Assembly (NCBI RefSeq): GCF_000024465.1
Contig: NC_014010.1
Coordinates: forward strand, 806,001-870,000
DNA length: 64,000 bases
From: Candidatus Puniceispirillum marinum IMCC1322
GTDB lineage: Bacteria; Pseudomonadota; Alphaproteobacteria; Puniceispirillales; Puniceispirillaceae
Reading direction: 5' to 3'
Position 1 is the stretch's first letter. Each line of letters begins with the position of its first letter. This document shows positions 27,922 to 37,270 of this stretch, piece by piece. The translations under genes were made by a program, and so were the position numbers. The notes below the pieces were generated by a model. It did not search any database. It saw only the letters and a list, made by a program, of their open reading frames with translations, and had not been told where the DNA came from.

Positions 27922-29478
27922 CTAATAAGTTTCATTTAGCCCCTTATCTTCGGGAATTTCGCGTTCACGGCGGGCAATATAGTCAAGCAAGGCATCGTTG
28001 ATCGCCACATCCAGCTTTGGTTCTTCATATTCATTCAACATCTGGCGCGCCATTGACAGCGCACGCGCGGTGACATCCTGTGCGCCTTCTGCTTGCCATT
28101 GTTCAAATGAATTATTGTCAAATAACGAAGGCATAAAAAAGGCACGCTCAAAATTCTCAAGCGTATGGGCATGACCCAGATAATGACCTCCTGGCCCTAT
28201 ATCTCGAATGGCAGATAATGCTTCATCAAAATCGTCCCAGCGTAACCCCTCTGCCATGCGATATCCCATTGCACATTGTTCGGCATCAACCATGAATTTG
28301 GCCACCGAACAATGCATGCCGGCCTCGTTCCAACCAGCCGAATGCCATATGTAATTCGCGCCAGCCATCAAAACAGCCATCAAGGTTGTTGCGCTTTCAT
28401 AGCCTGCCTGCGCATCAAGTGTTTTGGCACCACCAAGTGTATTCGATGTCCGCCAAGGCACACCATAAAACCGTGCCATCTGACCAATCATGAAATTCAT
28501 CAGCGAAATTTCGGGCGTTCCTGCCATCGGCGCCCCTGACCGCATGGATACCGTTGATAGATAATGCCCATAGATCGCTGGTGCTCCTTTGCGCACAACC
28601 TGCGTATAGGCAAGTGCCGAAAGCGCTTCGGCATTCAACTGCGCAACCGCAGGCACAGTCGAAGCTGGCGTATTGGCACCACCAAGTACAAAGGGCGAGC
28701 AAAGAACCGGTTGGTTACGTCGGACAAAGGCACGCATCGCGCCCAGCATCGTTTCATCCCACACCAATGGCGAATTGCCATTGATATTGCCGACAACAAC
28801 AGCATGATCTTCAAGATATCCAGCGCCAAACAATATATCGCACATATCCATGACATCTTCGCCATTTTTACCCGACGTCGTCATACCCATGAATGTCTTG
28901 TCCGAATATTTCATCGAAGAATAGGTGATTTGCAAATGCCGGTGCGGCACCGGATGATCCATTGGTTCAACAATATGATGCGCTGAAGAATGCAATGCTG
29001 GCGACATATGCGCCAATTTATGGAACATTCCCAGATCATTCAGCGTCGGCAAACGTCGATCATCATCAAGATCGCGCAAATAAGGCGCACCCGTCATCGG
29101 GATAAACATTGATTTACGACCGCCTAGACCGATCGTGTTTTCGGGATTGCGTGCATGAAGCGTTATCGTTTCGGGAATCGAGCTTATCAGACTGCGTATG
29201 TGTGCGCGGTCGAATTTAACAAGATCGCCCTCAACACGGGCACCGGCACTGCGCCAGTCATCAAGCGCAACTGGGTCACGAAACACAACACCAACATCTT
29301 CCAGAATAGACATTGACGCATCATCAATGCGGGCAATCTGGTCTTCATCCATTGGTTCCGTCAGTGGCAAACGGCTTTCCAGCGTCGGCAGCATAGACGG
29401 CACATGAAGTTTCCGCTTTTCTCTGCGTGATGATCGTCCACCAGCCCGATTGGGGGTATCTGATGATGATGCGTCCAT
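27922..29478 (-). CDS. Trimethylamine methyltransferase (MttB) family protein, non-pyrrolysine
   Basis: The 518-residue protein matches the MttB superfamily: ISILEDVGVVFRDP-type opening (SMSILEDVGVVF near 56), YSSMKYSDKTFMG, GNINGNSPLVWDE, and PGGHYLGHAHTLENF near the C-terminus. The frame has no internal amber codon, so it belongs to the non-Pyl group whose known members demethylate glycine betaine or similar quaternary amines. No corrinoid protein (MttC-like) gene is beside it. GGGGG lies four bases before the ATG. It starts 12 bases after prpE and is surely co-transcribed. The methylated substrate is unknown. Confidence 0.85.
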   Translation of the reverse strand: MDASSSDTPNRAGGRSSRREKRKLHVPSMLPTLESRLPLTEPMDEDQIARIDDASMSILEDVGVVFRDPVALDDWRSAGARVEGDLVKFDRAHIRSLISSIPETITLHARNPENTIGLGGRKSMFIPMTGAPYLRDLDDDRRLPTLNDLGMFHKLAHMSPALHSSAHHIVEPMDHPVPHRHLQITYSSMKYSDKTFMGMTTSGKNGEDVMDMCDILFGAGYLEDHAVVVGNINGNSPLVWDETMLGAMRAFVRRNQPVLCSPFVLGGANTPASTVPAVAQLNAEALSALAYTQVVRKGAPAIYGHYLSTVSMRSGAPMAGTPEISLMNFMIGQMARFYGVPWRTSNTLGGAKTLDAQAGYESATTLMAVLMAGANYIWHSAGWNEAGMHCSVAKFMVDAEQCAMGYRMAEGLRWDDFDEALSAIRDIGPGGHYLGHAHTLENFERAFFMPSLFDNNSFEQWQAEGAQDVTARALSMARQMLNEYEEPKLDVAINDALLDYIARREREIPEDKGLNETY

Positions 29479-29490
29479 GTAGCCCCCTAT

Positions 29491-31389
29491 TTATGCGTTC
29501 TCAGCATATCCAATCGTCTTTAATTGCGCTGCTATTTCATCCAGAATAGTTGGATCATCAATTGTTGCAGGTATTGTCCAAGGCTGGCCATCAGCAATCT
29601 TTGCCATCGTACTGCGCAATACTTTTCCCGAACGCGTTTTGGGCAAACGTTCGACAACAACAACCAGATTAAAGGCCGACACCCGTCCGACGCGCTCTTT
29701 TACAAGCGCAATCGCCTCGGCAACAATATCCTCAGCCGGACGTTGGCAATTTGGATAAAGACAGATCATGCCTAATGGTAACTGACCTTTTAATTCATCA
29801 GCCACCCCAATAACAGCACATTCGGCAATATCGGGATGATCAGCCAAAACCTCTTCTAATTGCCCTGTCGAAAGCCGGTGCCCTGCAACATTAATCACAT
29901 CGTCGGTTCGCGCCATAATATAGACGTAACCGTCCTCATCCTTAAACCCGGCATCACCCGACTCATAATATCCCGGAAACGTGGTGAAGTATTTTTCCAC
30001 AAACGCGTCATCAGCGCCCCAGATTGTTGACATGCCAGATGGCGGCAAAGGCCATTTGATCGCGATAGCTCCCAACTCACCTGGCGGCACAATCGCACCT
30101 TCGGAATCAAGAATATCAATCTCGTAACCTGGCATCGGCACCGAAGGTGAGCCCAGCTTGATAGGCAGTTTTTCGATACCCATGGGATTAGCACAGATAG
30201 ACCACCCCGTCTCGGTTTGCCACCAATGATCAATGACCGGAACTTTCAACTTGTTTTCGGCCCAGGTGACCGTATCTGGGTCGGCGCGTTCGCCAGCAAG
30301 AAACAGATACTCCAGCGATGAAAGATCATGTTGCTTCATCAAGGCACCTTCTGGATCAGCGCGCTTAATCGCCCTGAATGCTGTCGGCGCTGTAAACAGC
30401 ACTTTAACCTTATGCTCGGCAATCACCCGCCAGAACACACCTGCATCAGGTGTTCCAATGGGTTTGCCTTCAAACAGGACACTGGTGCATCCGAACAGCA
30501 AAGGGGCATAAACAATGTAGGAATGCCCAACGACCCAGCCAATATCCGACGCTGCCCAGTAAACCTCGCCGGGGCTCATGTCGTAAATGGCTGACATCGA
30601 CCAGTTTAGCGCCACCGCGTGTCCACCATTATCGCGGACAATACCTTTTGGTTGGCCCGTAGTGCCTGAGGTATAGAGAATGTAAAGTGGCGCCGATGCT
30701 GCCAATGGCACAGGCGGCAATTCGGCTACCCCATCATGCGCGTCATGCCATTCAAAATCGCGTCCCGGAACAAGCTCGGCTTTCAAGGCATCACGCTGGA
30801 CAATCACACAATGCGACGGCTTGTGTTCAGACATATCAATCGCCGCATCAAGCAGGGGTTTATATTCAACAATGCGGTTCGGTTCATGCCCACAAGAGGC
30901 GCTGATAATGACTTTTGGTGTTGCATCATCAATACGTTTGGCAAGTTCAGCCGCAGCGAAACCACCAAATACAACCGAATGCACAGCCCCTATGCGCGCG
31001 CATCCAAGCATGGCGATCACCGCTTCGGGAATCATCGGCATATAGATAATGACACGGTCACCAGTTTCCACACCAAAAGATTGCAACATACCGGCGAATT
31101 GAGCGGTTTTTTGCTGAAGCTCGGCAAACGTAAGTTTGCTTGACGAACCAGTGATAGGCGAGTCATATATCAATGCATTCTGCGCACCGCGACCAGCCAT
31201 CACATGCCGGTCAACAGCGTTAAAACATGTGTTCATAACCCCATCGGGAAACCAACTGTAAAACGGCTTACGCGATTCATCCAGTGCAGAAGATGGCGGC
31301 AACACCCAATCAATGCCGTTCGCAGCCTCAAGCCAGAACCCCTGACTATCACTGGTAGCCTTTGCAAAAAGAGATTTATATGCACTCAT
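29491..31389 (-). CDS. prpE: Propionyl-CoA synthetase
   Basis: An AMP-forming acyl-CoA synthetase of 632 residues. It has the P-loop YTSGTTGQPKGIVRDNGGHA, where IVRDNGGH distinguishes PrpE from acetyl-CoA synthetase. WWQTETGW, YYESGDAGF and the C-terminal TRSGKVLR with the catalytic lysine are also present. It activates propionate (or acetate) to the CoA thioester in the cytoplasm. GGGAG precedes the ATG. It lies between a YggT-like gene and mttB on the same strand, downstream of a carboxylate-type symporter pair, which fits uptake and activation of short-chain acids. Confidence 0.9.
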   Translation of the reverse strand: MSAYKSLFAKATSDSQGFWLEAANGIDWVLPPSSALDESRKPFYSWFPDGVMNTCFNAVDRHVMAGRGAQNALIYDSPITGSSSKLTFAELQQKTAQFAGMLQSFGVETGDRVIIYMPMIPEAVIAMLGCARIGAVHSVVFGGFAAAELAKRIDDATPKVIISASCGHEPNRIVEYKPLLDAAIDMSEHKPSHCVIVQRDALKAELVPGRDFEWHDAHDGVAELPPVPLAASAPLYILYTSGTTGQPKGIVRDNGGHAVALNWSMSAIYDMSPGEVYWAASDIGWVVGHSYIVYAPLLFGCTSVLFEGKPIGTPDAGVFWRVIAEHKVKVLFTAPTAFRAIKRADPEGALMKQHDLSSLEYLFLAGERADPDTVTWAENKLKVPVIDHWWQTETGWSICANPMGIEKLPIKLGSPSVPMPGYEIDILDSEGAIVPPGELGAIAIKWPLPPSGMSTIWGADDAFVEKYFTTFPGYYESGDAGFKDEDGYVYIMARTDDVINVAGHRLSTGQLEEVLADHPDIAECAVIGVADELKGQLPLGMICLYPNCQRPAEDIVAEAIALVKERVGRVSAFNLVVVVERLPKTRSGKVLRSTMAKIADGQPWTIPATIDDPTILDEIAAQLKTIGYAENA

Positions 31390-31441
31390 TGATCACTCTC
31401 CCAAAGCCAACTGGTTTTCACCATATAGGCATCTCTTAGCT

Positions 31442-31795
31442 TTATCTGAAAATTTGTCCAAAATCGTAAATTATTAGCGCTATATTAGACTCGAGTGGAA
31501 AGGATAGCATGCCCATCACATCATAGCCCAACACGGCCGGCATAATATAAAATCTGATCATATAGAGAAACCACGCCACATAGAGCGGCTTCATCCTATC
31601 GATCAGAAAGGGAGGTGTTAATCGGTGCATGGCCTTCAGCATCGGGTTGGTGATTTTGATGAAGGCTTTCATGAAAAAGAAATCTGAATTCTCAGCGACA
31701 AAAAGCGACATGCCAAAGCGGCCAATCAAAGTCCACATAGCCGCGCCCATCAGATAGTCCATTATCAGGACGATTGTTGAAAAGCCACTTTCCAT
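31442..31795 (-). CDS. YggT-like small membrane protein
   Basis: A protein of about 118 residues with two to four hydrophobic segments and a central KITNPMLKAMHRLTPPF that resembles the ITDPLLxPxRRxxPP motif of the YggT family, of unknown function. The start at 31795 is preferred because AGGGA directly abuts the earlier ATG. It lies 52 bases before prpE on the same strand and after the symporter terminator, so it probably begins the yggT-prpE-mttB transcript. Family assignment is tentative. Confidence 0.6.
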   Translation of the reverse strand: MESGFSTIVLIMDYLMGAAMWTLIGRFGMSLFVAENSDFFFMKAFIKITNPMLKAMHRLTPPFLIDRMKPLYVAWFLYMIRFYIMPAVLGYDVMGMLSFPLESNIALIIYDFGQIFR

Positions 31796-31862
31796 AATTA
31801 GCATTCCCTACTTGCTTCTTGAAATTCTCTATGCCTCGTTAAACATCCGTTTACAGTAGCAA

Positions 31863-31893
31863 AAAATAGGGCGGGGAAAAGCCCCCGCCCCTT
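31863..31893 (-). terminator. Intrinsic terminator of the symporter operon
   Basis: On the minus strand, GGGCGGGG pairs with CCCCGCCC across a 6-base loop, and the stem is followed by TATTTTTTGC. It lies about 35 bases after the symporter stop and separates that operon from the YggT-like gene downstream. Confidence 0.88.
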
Positions 31894-31926
31894 TCATTCG
31901 TGAAACATAATCAGTCAAGTGACCAA

Positions 31927-33759
31927 TTATTGCGATGCGTCCAGCACAGCTTTGCCTTTCGGAATGCGGATTTCGTCAACCATCTTTTGGGTTTCCTCAT
32001 CCGGCTCCTCGGTAGCCAAGCTGACCACAACCATCAGAATCAGGCTGACCGGCATACCGATCATACCAAACCGCAGACCGTCGAGGCCAAGCCATGGCGT
32101 CATGCCAGCGAACTGCACCATATACAGATACCATGCGCCAGCGCCAAAGCCACCGATCATACCGGCGACAGCACCTTGACGGTTTGCCCGTTTCCACCAG
32201 ACACCAAGGACTAGCGGGAAGAACAAGCCCGAGTTTGCAAAGCAGAACGCCCATGCAACCGCACCAAGAATACCTGTCAAACCTTGCGACGCGACATAAG
32301 CACCAGCGGCACCAACCGCCAGCAACAGAATACGAGCCACAACTAGGCGTGTTTTGGTATCAGCCTTTGGATCAATCATCTTGTAGTAAAGGTCATGTGA
32401 CAAAGCATTCGCGATCGCCAGAAGCAAACCGTCAGCTGTTGACATCGCAGCCGCCAGACCACCAGCGGCCACAAGGCCGGAGATGACATAAGGCAGACCT
32501 GCGATTTCTGGTGTTGCCAGAACCACAATATCACCCTTCATGAAGAATTCATTGATCTGCAAAATGCCATCGCCATTGCCATCAAAGATTTTCAGGAAGC
32601 CAACATTGCTCCATTTCTGAACCCATTCCAGCGCGTTCACATCGGCAATCGACTTGCCGATAATGCCTGTTGCCAGGTTCGGATCAAGCAGAGAAAGCTT
32701 GGTGAATGTCGCCAAAGCAGGCGCGGTGAAATATAGCAGGAAGATGAATGCCAATGACCAGCCCACGGACTGACGCGCGGCTCTTACTGAAGACGTTGTA
32801 AAGTAACGCATAAGAACATGCGGCAGAGACGCTGTACCAGCCATCATACAGATAACCAAGGTCAAGAACTTCCATTTCGCCATCAATGTCGTGCTGGCAT
32901 CATTAATACCAACTTTCAACGCGGCAAGACTACCAGCCGCAGCTTGTGCCTCGGCAGTCGGCATAACAGTGCCAACACCATGCAAGGCCTCAAGTTCCTG
33001 CACACGCAAGACAGCATCAAATTGTGCAAATTGCGGTATCAGTCCATAATCGAACTTGTTGGACATCCACACCACAGGAAGAATATAGGCGATAATCAGC
33101 ACGATATATTGGGCAACCTGTGTCCACGTAACCGCTTTCATACCCCCCAGCATTGAACAGAGCAAAATGCCTGCAAGGCCGATCCAGACAGCTACATTAA
33201 ATGGAATAGCCAGCGCGCGAGACGCCACAATACCCGTTCCTGTAATCTGTGCTGTCACATATGTGAATGACGCCACCACCAGAATGATCACCGCACACAG
33301 ACGGGCAAGATTGCCACCGTAACGCGTACCGATAAAATCAGGCACAGTATAGCAACCAAACTTGCGCAGATATGGCGCCAGCAAACTAGCCACGAGCACA
33401 TAACCACCGGTCCAACCGACGAGGAATGCCATATACGGATAGCCTTTAAGATATATACCACCAGCCATCGCAATGAATGACGCCCCTGACATCCAGTCAG
33501 CCGCCGTCGCCATGCCGTTAAACACAGCCGGCACTTCACGACCAGCGACATAATATTCGCTGGATTCCATTGTTCTGGATAAAATGCCGATCAAAGCATA
33601 GATACAAATGGTGAAACCAACGAACAGCCAGCCGATTGTATCTGCGCTCACACCAAGCTGTTCGAGAATTGCCATTAGAATTACAAAGCCAAGAAATCCA
33701 AGAGTATAGATTCCATAAACTTTGGAAAGATTGTTAATAAATCCACCCTCAAGTTTCAT
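31927..33759 (-). CDS. Sodium:solute symporter, VC_2705 subfamily (ActP-like)
   Basis: A membrane protein of 610 residues with about thirteen segments. The SSS features are YYVAGREVPAVFNGMATAADWMSGASFI, TRYGGNLARL and MLGGMKAVTWTQ. It couples Na+ entry to uptake of a small carboxylate. A cytoplasmic or periplasmic loop at 393-404 reads DGNGDGILQINE, a canonical EF-hand calcium loop. GAGGAGGG precedes the ATG. It follows the DUF4212 small subunit by 11 bases, the paired arrangement known for this subfamily, and is closed by a strong terminator. Confidence 0.9.
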   Translation of the reverse strand: MKLEGGFINNLSKVYGIYTLGFLGFVILMAILEQLGVSADTIGWLFVGFTICIYALIGILSRTMESSEYYVAGREVPAVFNGMATAADWMSGASFIAMAGGIYLKGYPYMAFLVGWTGGYVLVASLLAPYLRKFGCYTVPDFIGTRYGGNLARLCAVIILVVASFTYVTAQITGTGIVASRALAIPFNVAVWIGLAGILLCSMLGGMKAVTWTQVAQYIVLIIAYILPVVWMSNKFDYGLIPQFAQFDAVLRVQELEALHGVGTVMPTAEAQAAAGSLAALKVGINDASTTLMAKWKFLTLVICMMAGTASLPHVLMRYFTTSSVRAARQSVGWSLAFIFLLYFTAPALATFTKLSLLDPNLATGIIGKSIADVNALEWVQKWSNVGFLKIFDGNGDGILQINEFFMKGDIVVLATPEIAGLPYVISGLVAAGGLAAAMSTADGLLLAIANALSHDLYYKMIDPKADTKTRLVVARILLLAVGAAGAYVASQGLTGILGAVAWAFCFANSGLFFPLVLGVWWKRANRQGAVAGMIGGFGAGAWYLYMVQFAGMTPWLGLDGLRFGMIGMPVSLILMVVVSLATEEPDEETQKMVDEIRIPKGKAVLDASQ

Positions 33760-33770
33760 GTCACCCTCCT

Positions 33771-34028
33771 CTAATCTTCAGCAACGTCGAATTCTTCATC
33801 CAATTTGTTTTGCTTTGACACAAACCAAAAGATGAGAATAACAAACGCTATCTGTGAACCCTGGCCAGCCATGAAATAGCCTCCCGGGAATGAACCTGCG
33901 ACGCCGTTTAGCTGTTCGCCAAACCAATGCACCACAAATGAAAAAACGAACCAAATCGCAAGAGTCGTAAAAAGCAAACTCTTGGTTCGGTCCCAGTGGC
34001 TTAGCGCCCCTGAGTCTTGCTTACTCAT
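33771..34028 (-). CDS. Symporter small subunit, DUF4212
   Basis: The short protein has two membrane segments. SHWDRTKSLLFTTLAIWFVFSF and the YFMAGQGSQIAFVILIF segment are hallmarks of the DUF4212 partner of VC_2705-type symporters. About 85 residues, normal. The start at 34028 has GGAGG nine bases upstream; the longer frame has none. It is first in the two-gene symporter operon. Confidence 0.9.
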   Translation of the reverse strand: MSKQDSGALSHWDRTKSLLFTTLAIWFVFSFVVHWFGEQLNGVAGSFPGGYFMAGQGSQIAFVILIFWFVSKQNKLDEEFDVAED

Positions 34029-34223
34029 GATGTAATCCCTCCGTTTACGTGGTTTCAACTCTCCAGAAAAACCACCATATGCTGACCCCTGAACTATTCG
34101 TGCTCCTGAAACAACATATCTATGTACAAATCGCAGATAGTAATTGTTATTATTTTGACCGCGACAATATAGGAAACAGATGTTAGTGAAGAAGTTGAAA
34201 ATGACAATCGATTTTTAAAAAAC

Positions 34224-34877
34224 GTGATTGCAAATATGTTCCAGAAATTGAAATCACTACTGCAAACGCTAGGATTAAGAAAGCTTGATCCCATCACCAC
34301 GCACAAGCAACTTATTGATTTTATTGAATCAAGATCCGCATTCGTTTCACAGACCACGTTGTACACCTATGTAAAAGCACGGGCGGGCATGCAGCATCCA
34401 AAATTATTTGCCAACCCGGATTTTTTGACCTCTTTGCGAATTGCGCGCTGGCATATTTATGGTGCCGCCATTAGTGACTTGACGCTTTTTGTAGGGGCGC
34501 AAATCAACCGTGACGCGATACTGGCACACGATCAGCTAAGTATTTATTGCACCGAAATGATCGAGGATATTTTTGCAGCCAATTCCCAGGAAGATATCGA
34601 TTCCAAGCGATTCATGCAGATTTGTGAAAAAGGAAAACAGCGGATAGCCTTTGCAGACTGGCAAGCGATTGAGAGTGGATCTGCCGCTTTTCAATCCAGT
34701 TCGGATGCTGTTTTTAAGTGGGCACCCATTGCCGATGAATTAAAAGTGCATGATGAAGAAATTGTGCGCAACTCCATTCACTTGCGGTGGATTGGTGTGC
34801 GCCGCGATTTAAAAGACCTAATCAAGCCAAGACTGATTATTGATGACTGGCAAAAACATCGTGATCACGCCTGTTAG
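34224..34877 (+). CDS. Conserved hypothetical protein beside symporter operon
   Basis: The 217-residue soluble protein has no signal peptide or membrane segment. A central block with TLYTYVKARAGMQHPKLF and SLRIARWHIYGAAISDLTLF looks like a conserved helical domain I recall from alphaproteobacteria near acetate/carboxylate symporters, without known function. The start is GTG at 34224 or ATG at 34236; neither has a clear ribosome site. It is divergent from the symporter operon and shares a 195-base promoter region with it, so a link in regulation is possible. Confidence 0.6.
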   Translation: MIANMFQKLKSLLQTLGLRKLDPITTHKQLIDFIESRSAFVSQTTLYTYVKARAGMQHPKLFANPDFLTSLRIARWHIYGAAISDLTLFVGAQINRDAILAHDQLSIYCTEMIEDIFAANSQEDIDSKRFMQICEKGKQRIAFADWQAIESGSAAFQSSSDAVFKWAPIADELKVHDEEIVRNSIHLRWIGVRRDLKDLIKPRLIIDDWQKHRDHAC

Positions 34878-34987
34878 GTCACTTATCACTGATACAAATC
34901 ACTGATACCATGCGGACGAACGCGCGACCTTATGACAACAGCCTAGGTTAGTGCTTTCAAACGCCTGAAACTTGTTGAAATTCTGAC

Positions 34988-36223
34988 CTAGCCAACTGCA
35001 CGCGCAACAGCCTGCAAGGCGCATAGCAAATCTCGATCCGTATCCGTATCAATGGCTGTCCCGTTCGACGCCATACGCACAATCACGGTCTCGCGCTTGG
35101 GGTTTACCCAGATCCATTGGCCATGAATCCCGATAGCGCAATATTCATCTTCGTCAAACCCTGGCTTGTACCATTTGGCACGATAGGTACCCTTTGGAAA
35201 CAGACGTGGTCCCTCGCCTTTCTTTTGCTTCAGCCAGGCACGGCTATCGGCATAGTTCCGGAACTCACTGATCCAGCTAGCCGGAACAATCTGCTGACCA
35301 CCCAACGCGCCTTCACATCGGGTCATTTCGGCAATCTGCAACAGGTCATGCACCGCCATGCAATAGCCCCCTGCGGCACGTGGTGCACCAAATGTATCAA
35401 GCGTGATATAACTCTCATGCCGCGTCCCGCATGGCTGCATAATCAGCTGTGAAAACAATGTTGATAGCGACATACCCGATACGCGCTCGATGACCCAGCC
35501 CAGCATATCGGTATGCGGCGAACAGTAATGATGAATCTCACCATGTTTCTGTCCATCACCCGCGGCTGGCATCTTCGCCAGAAACGCTCTTAAACCATCT
35601 GTTGTATGGCCTTCCTCGACCGGATTCCACGCCGATGCGCGCCGATAGGCCATGAAGACACCTGTCACATCCTCGTAATCCTCGACAAAGCTGGACGCAA
35701 CTGTCATATCCAGTAGCTGGCGAAGCGTCGCATCTTCATATGCACTACCGGCAACCTCCGGCACATAGGCGGATATTGTGCGTGTTACATCCAGCACACC
35801 CTGATCCACCAACACCCCCACCACCAAAGCGGTTAAAGACTTTGATACCGAAAACACAATATGTGGTCGGTCTGGCGCCCCAAAACCGTCAAACCAGTCA
35901 TAGATTAGCTGGCCATTCTGCATCACGGCAAAGCAATCGGTCTGGCTGTTACGCAAAAATGTATCGAGGGTCATATCCTTACCATCGGCACCGGTAAACC
36001 GCATGGATCCTAGATCCTGCCGCGCTTCATTCAGATCCAAAGGGGGCGATGCTGCCATTATCGGACTGGTAGGCAGAAGCTGGCGCATATGCGAAAATGA
36101 CCAACGGGCAAATCCGGGTTCACGCCAATTTGCCAGCGTTACTTGATCATGCGGCGAAGGGGGCGCGCCCTTCATCAAGCTATCATGCGTCGCATTATCA
36201 TTTTGCTGATTATCAGACATCAT
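34988..36223 (-). CDS. Serine hydrolase, class C beta-lactamase family
   Basis: A 411-residue protein with the SxxK motif in FSVSKSLTALVVG near 128-140 and a later YCSPHTDMLGW in the position of the YxN motif. The C-terminal GIHGQWIWVNPKRETVIVRM is typical of the esterase / 6-aminohexanoate-dimer hydrolase branch. No export signal is seen, so it is probably a cytoplasmic esterase or amide hydrolase rather than a resistance enzyme. It starts 12 bases after the aminotransferase stop would be reached on the same strand, so the two overlap in transcription (this gene lies downstream). Confidence 0.8.
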   Translation of the reverse strand: MMSDNQQNDNATHDSLMKGAPPSPHDQVTLANWREPGFARWSFSHMRQLLPTSPIMAASPPLDLNEARQDLGSMRFTGADGKDMTLDTFLRNSQTDCFAVMQNGQLIYDWFDGFGAPDRPHIVFSVSKSLTALVVGVLVDQGVLDVTRTISAYVPEVAGSAYEDATLRQLLDMTVASSFVEDYEDVTGVFMAYRRASAWNPVEEGHTTDGLRAFLAKMPAAGDGQKHGEIHHYCSPHTDMLGWVIERVSGMSLSTLFSQLIMQPCGTRHESYITLDTFGAPRAAGGYCMAVHDLLQIAEMTRCEGALGGQQIVPASWISEFRNYADSRAWLKQKKGEGPRLFPKGTYRAKWYKPGFDEDEYCAIGIHGQWIWVNPKRETVIVRMASNGTAIDTDTDRDLLCALQAVARAVG

Positions 36224-36235
36224 CTCACCCCTAGC

Positions 36236-37102
36236 TTAGCTAGGCTGGTAAAATTCGGCGCGCGCTGTTTTTAAAAATCCAGCGCGCAAAGCTTGTGTAA
36301 AAGCACCAGGCGTACCGTCAGCAATCATATTATCGTCAATATGGCTGACTGGCAGCACATAAATTGAGGCCGCCGTCAAAAAGGCTTCGTCAGCCCCCAA
36401 CGCTTCATCCAGCTTGTAAATACGTTCCTCGACCGCTATCCCCTGTTCGCTGGCAACACGCAACATGGTCTGCCGCGTAATGCCATGCAAAATCTCATTA
36501 CTCACTGGCCGCACAATAAGCGTCTTATCCTTGATAAAGAAAAAGCTTGAAGACCCTGCCTCGGTTATAAAACCATCCTCATCAATCATCAAAGCTTCAT
36601 AGGCACCCGCTTCATGCGCTGCCTGCTTGGCCATGACTTGCGCCAGCAAATTCGTTGTCTTGATATCACGGCGCACCCATCGCAAATCTGGTGCTGTCAG
36701 AACCTTAACAGCTGGTGCCGGATCATCAGCGATAAATTTAGCCCCTTGCGTAAAGGCAAATATATTTGGCTTATAACTGTCATTATAGAAAAAGCTGCGA
36801 TCACCCTCGCCGCGCGTAACGTGCAGATATAAAAACCCTTCAACCAGATCATTTTCGCTAACCAACCGCATCAGCATCTCAAATAATGCGTCCTTATCCA
36901 TTGGCGAAACCATGGCAAGCTCACCACATGACCGTTCCAACCGATGAATGTGATATTCAAAATCTACAATTTGACGGTCAATAACGCCAAATCCTTCATA
37001 AACAGCATCGGCAAACAGCAAACCACGGTCAAAAATTGATAGTTTGGCATTGCCTTCAGCTACAAATTTTCCATTCAGAAAAACAATCCGTTCACCACTC
37101 AT
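36236..37102 (-). CDS. Class IV aminotransferase (D-amino-acid / branched-chain type)
   Basis: A PLP enzyme of fold type IV. GRLLFADAVYEGF-type opening (DRGLLFADAVYEGF near 25-38), the Schiff-base lysine in IKTTNLLAQVMAKQAAHEAG, and EAGSSSFFFIKD are visible. The pattern favours D-alanine aminotransferase over IlvE. Its length of about 289 is normal. The start is ATG 37102 or GTG 37108; AAGGA is ten or four bases upstream. The serine hydrolase gene follows 12 bases downstream, so the pair may act together on a D-amino-acid amide or peptide (inference). Confidence 0.83.
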   Translation of the reverse strand: MSGERIVFLNGKFVAEGNAKLSIFDRGLLFADAVYEGFGVIDRQIVDFEYHIHRLERSCGELAMVSPMDKDALFEMLMRLVSENDLVEGFLYLHVTRGEGDRSFFYNDSYKPNIFAFTQGAKFIADDPAPAVKVLTAPDLRWVRRDIKTTNLLAQVMAKQAAHEAGAYEALMIDEDGFITEAGSSSFFFIKDKTLIVRPVSNEILHGITRQTMLRVASEQGIAVEERIYKLDEALGADEAFLTAASIYVLPVSHIDDNMIADGTPGAFTQALRAGFLKTARAEFYQPS

Positions 37103-37270
37103 TTTCACTATGTCCTTATGGATAAATATCTAATTAGAATCAGCTTATAATAAAGCACTATATCAAAACTATAGATTTGATTGCCCAAAGAACCTAATTT
37201 AAAGAGACCTTCATGAAAAGATGGCTGATGAAATCATCTCGTCAAAGGTGCTAAAGCTTGGCGGCTACCT

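Noticed and set aside
27922-29478. Pyrrolysine-containing MttB
   Set aside because: There is no in-frame amber codon and no pyl genes in the window.
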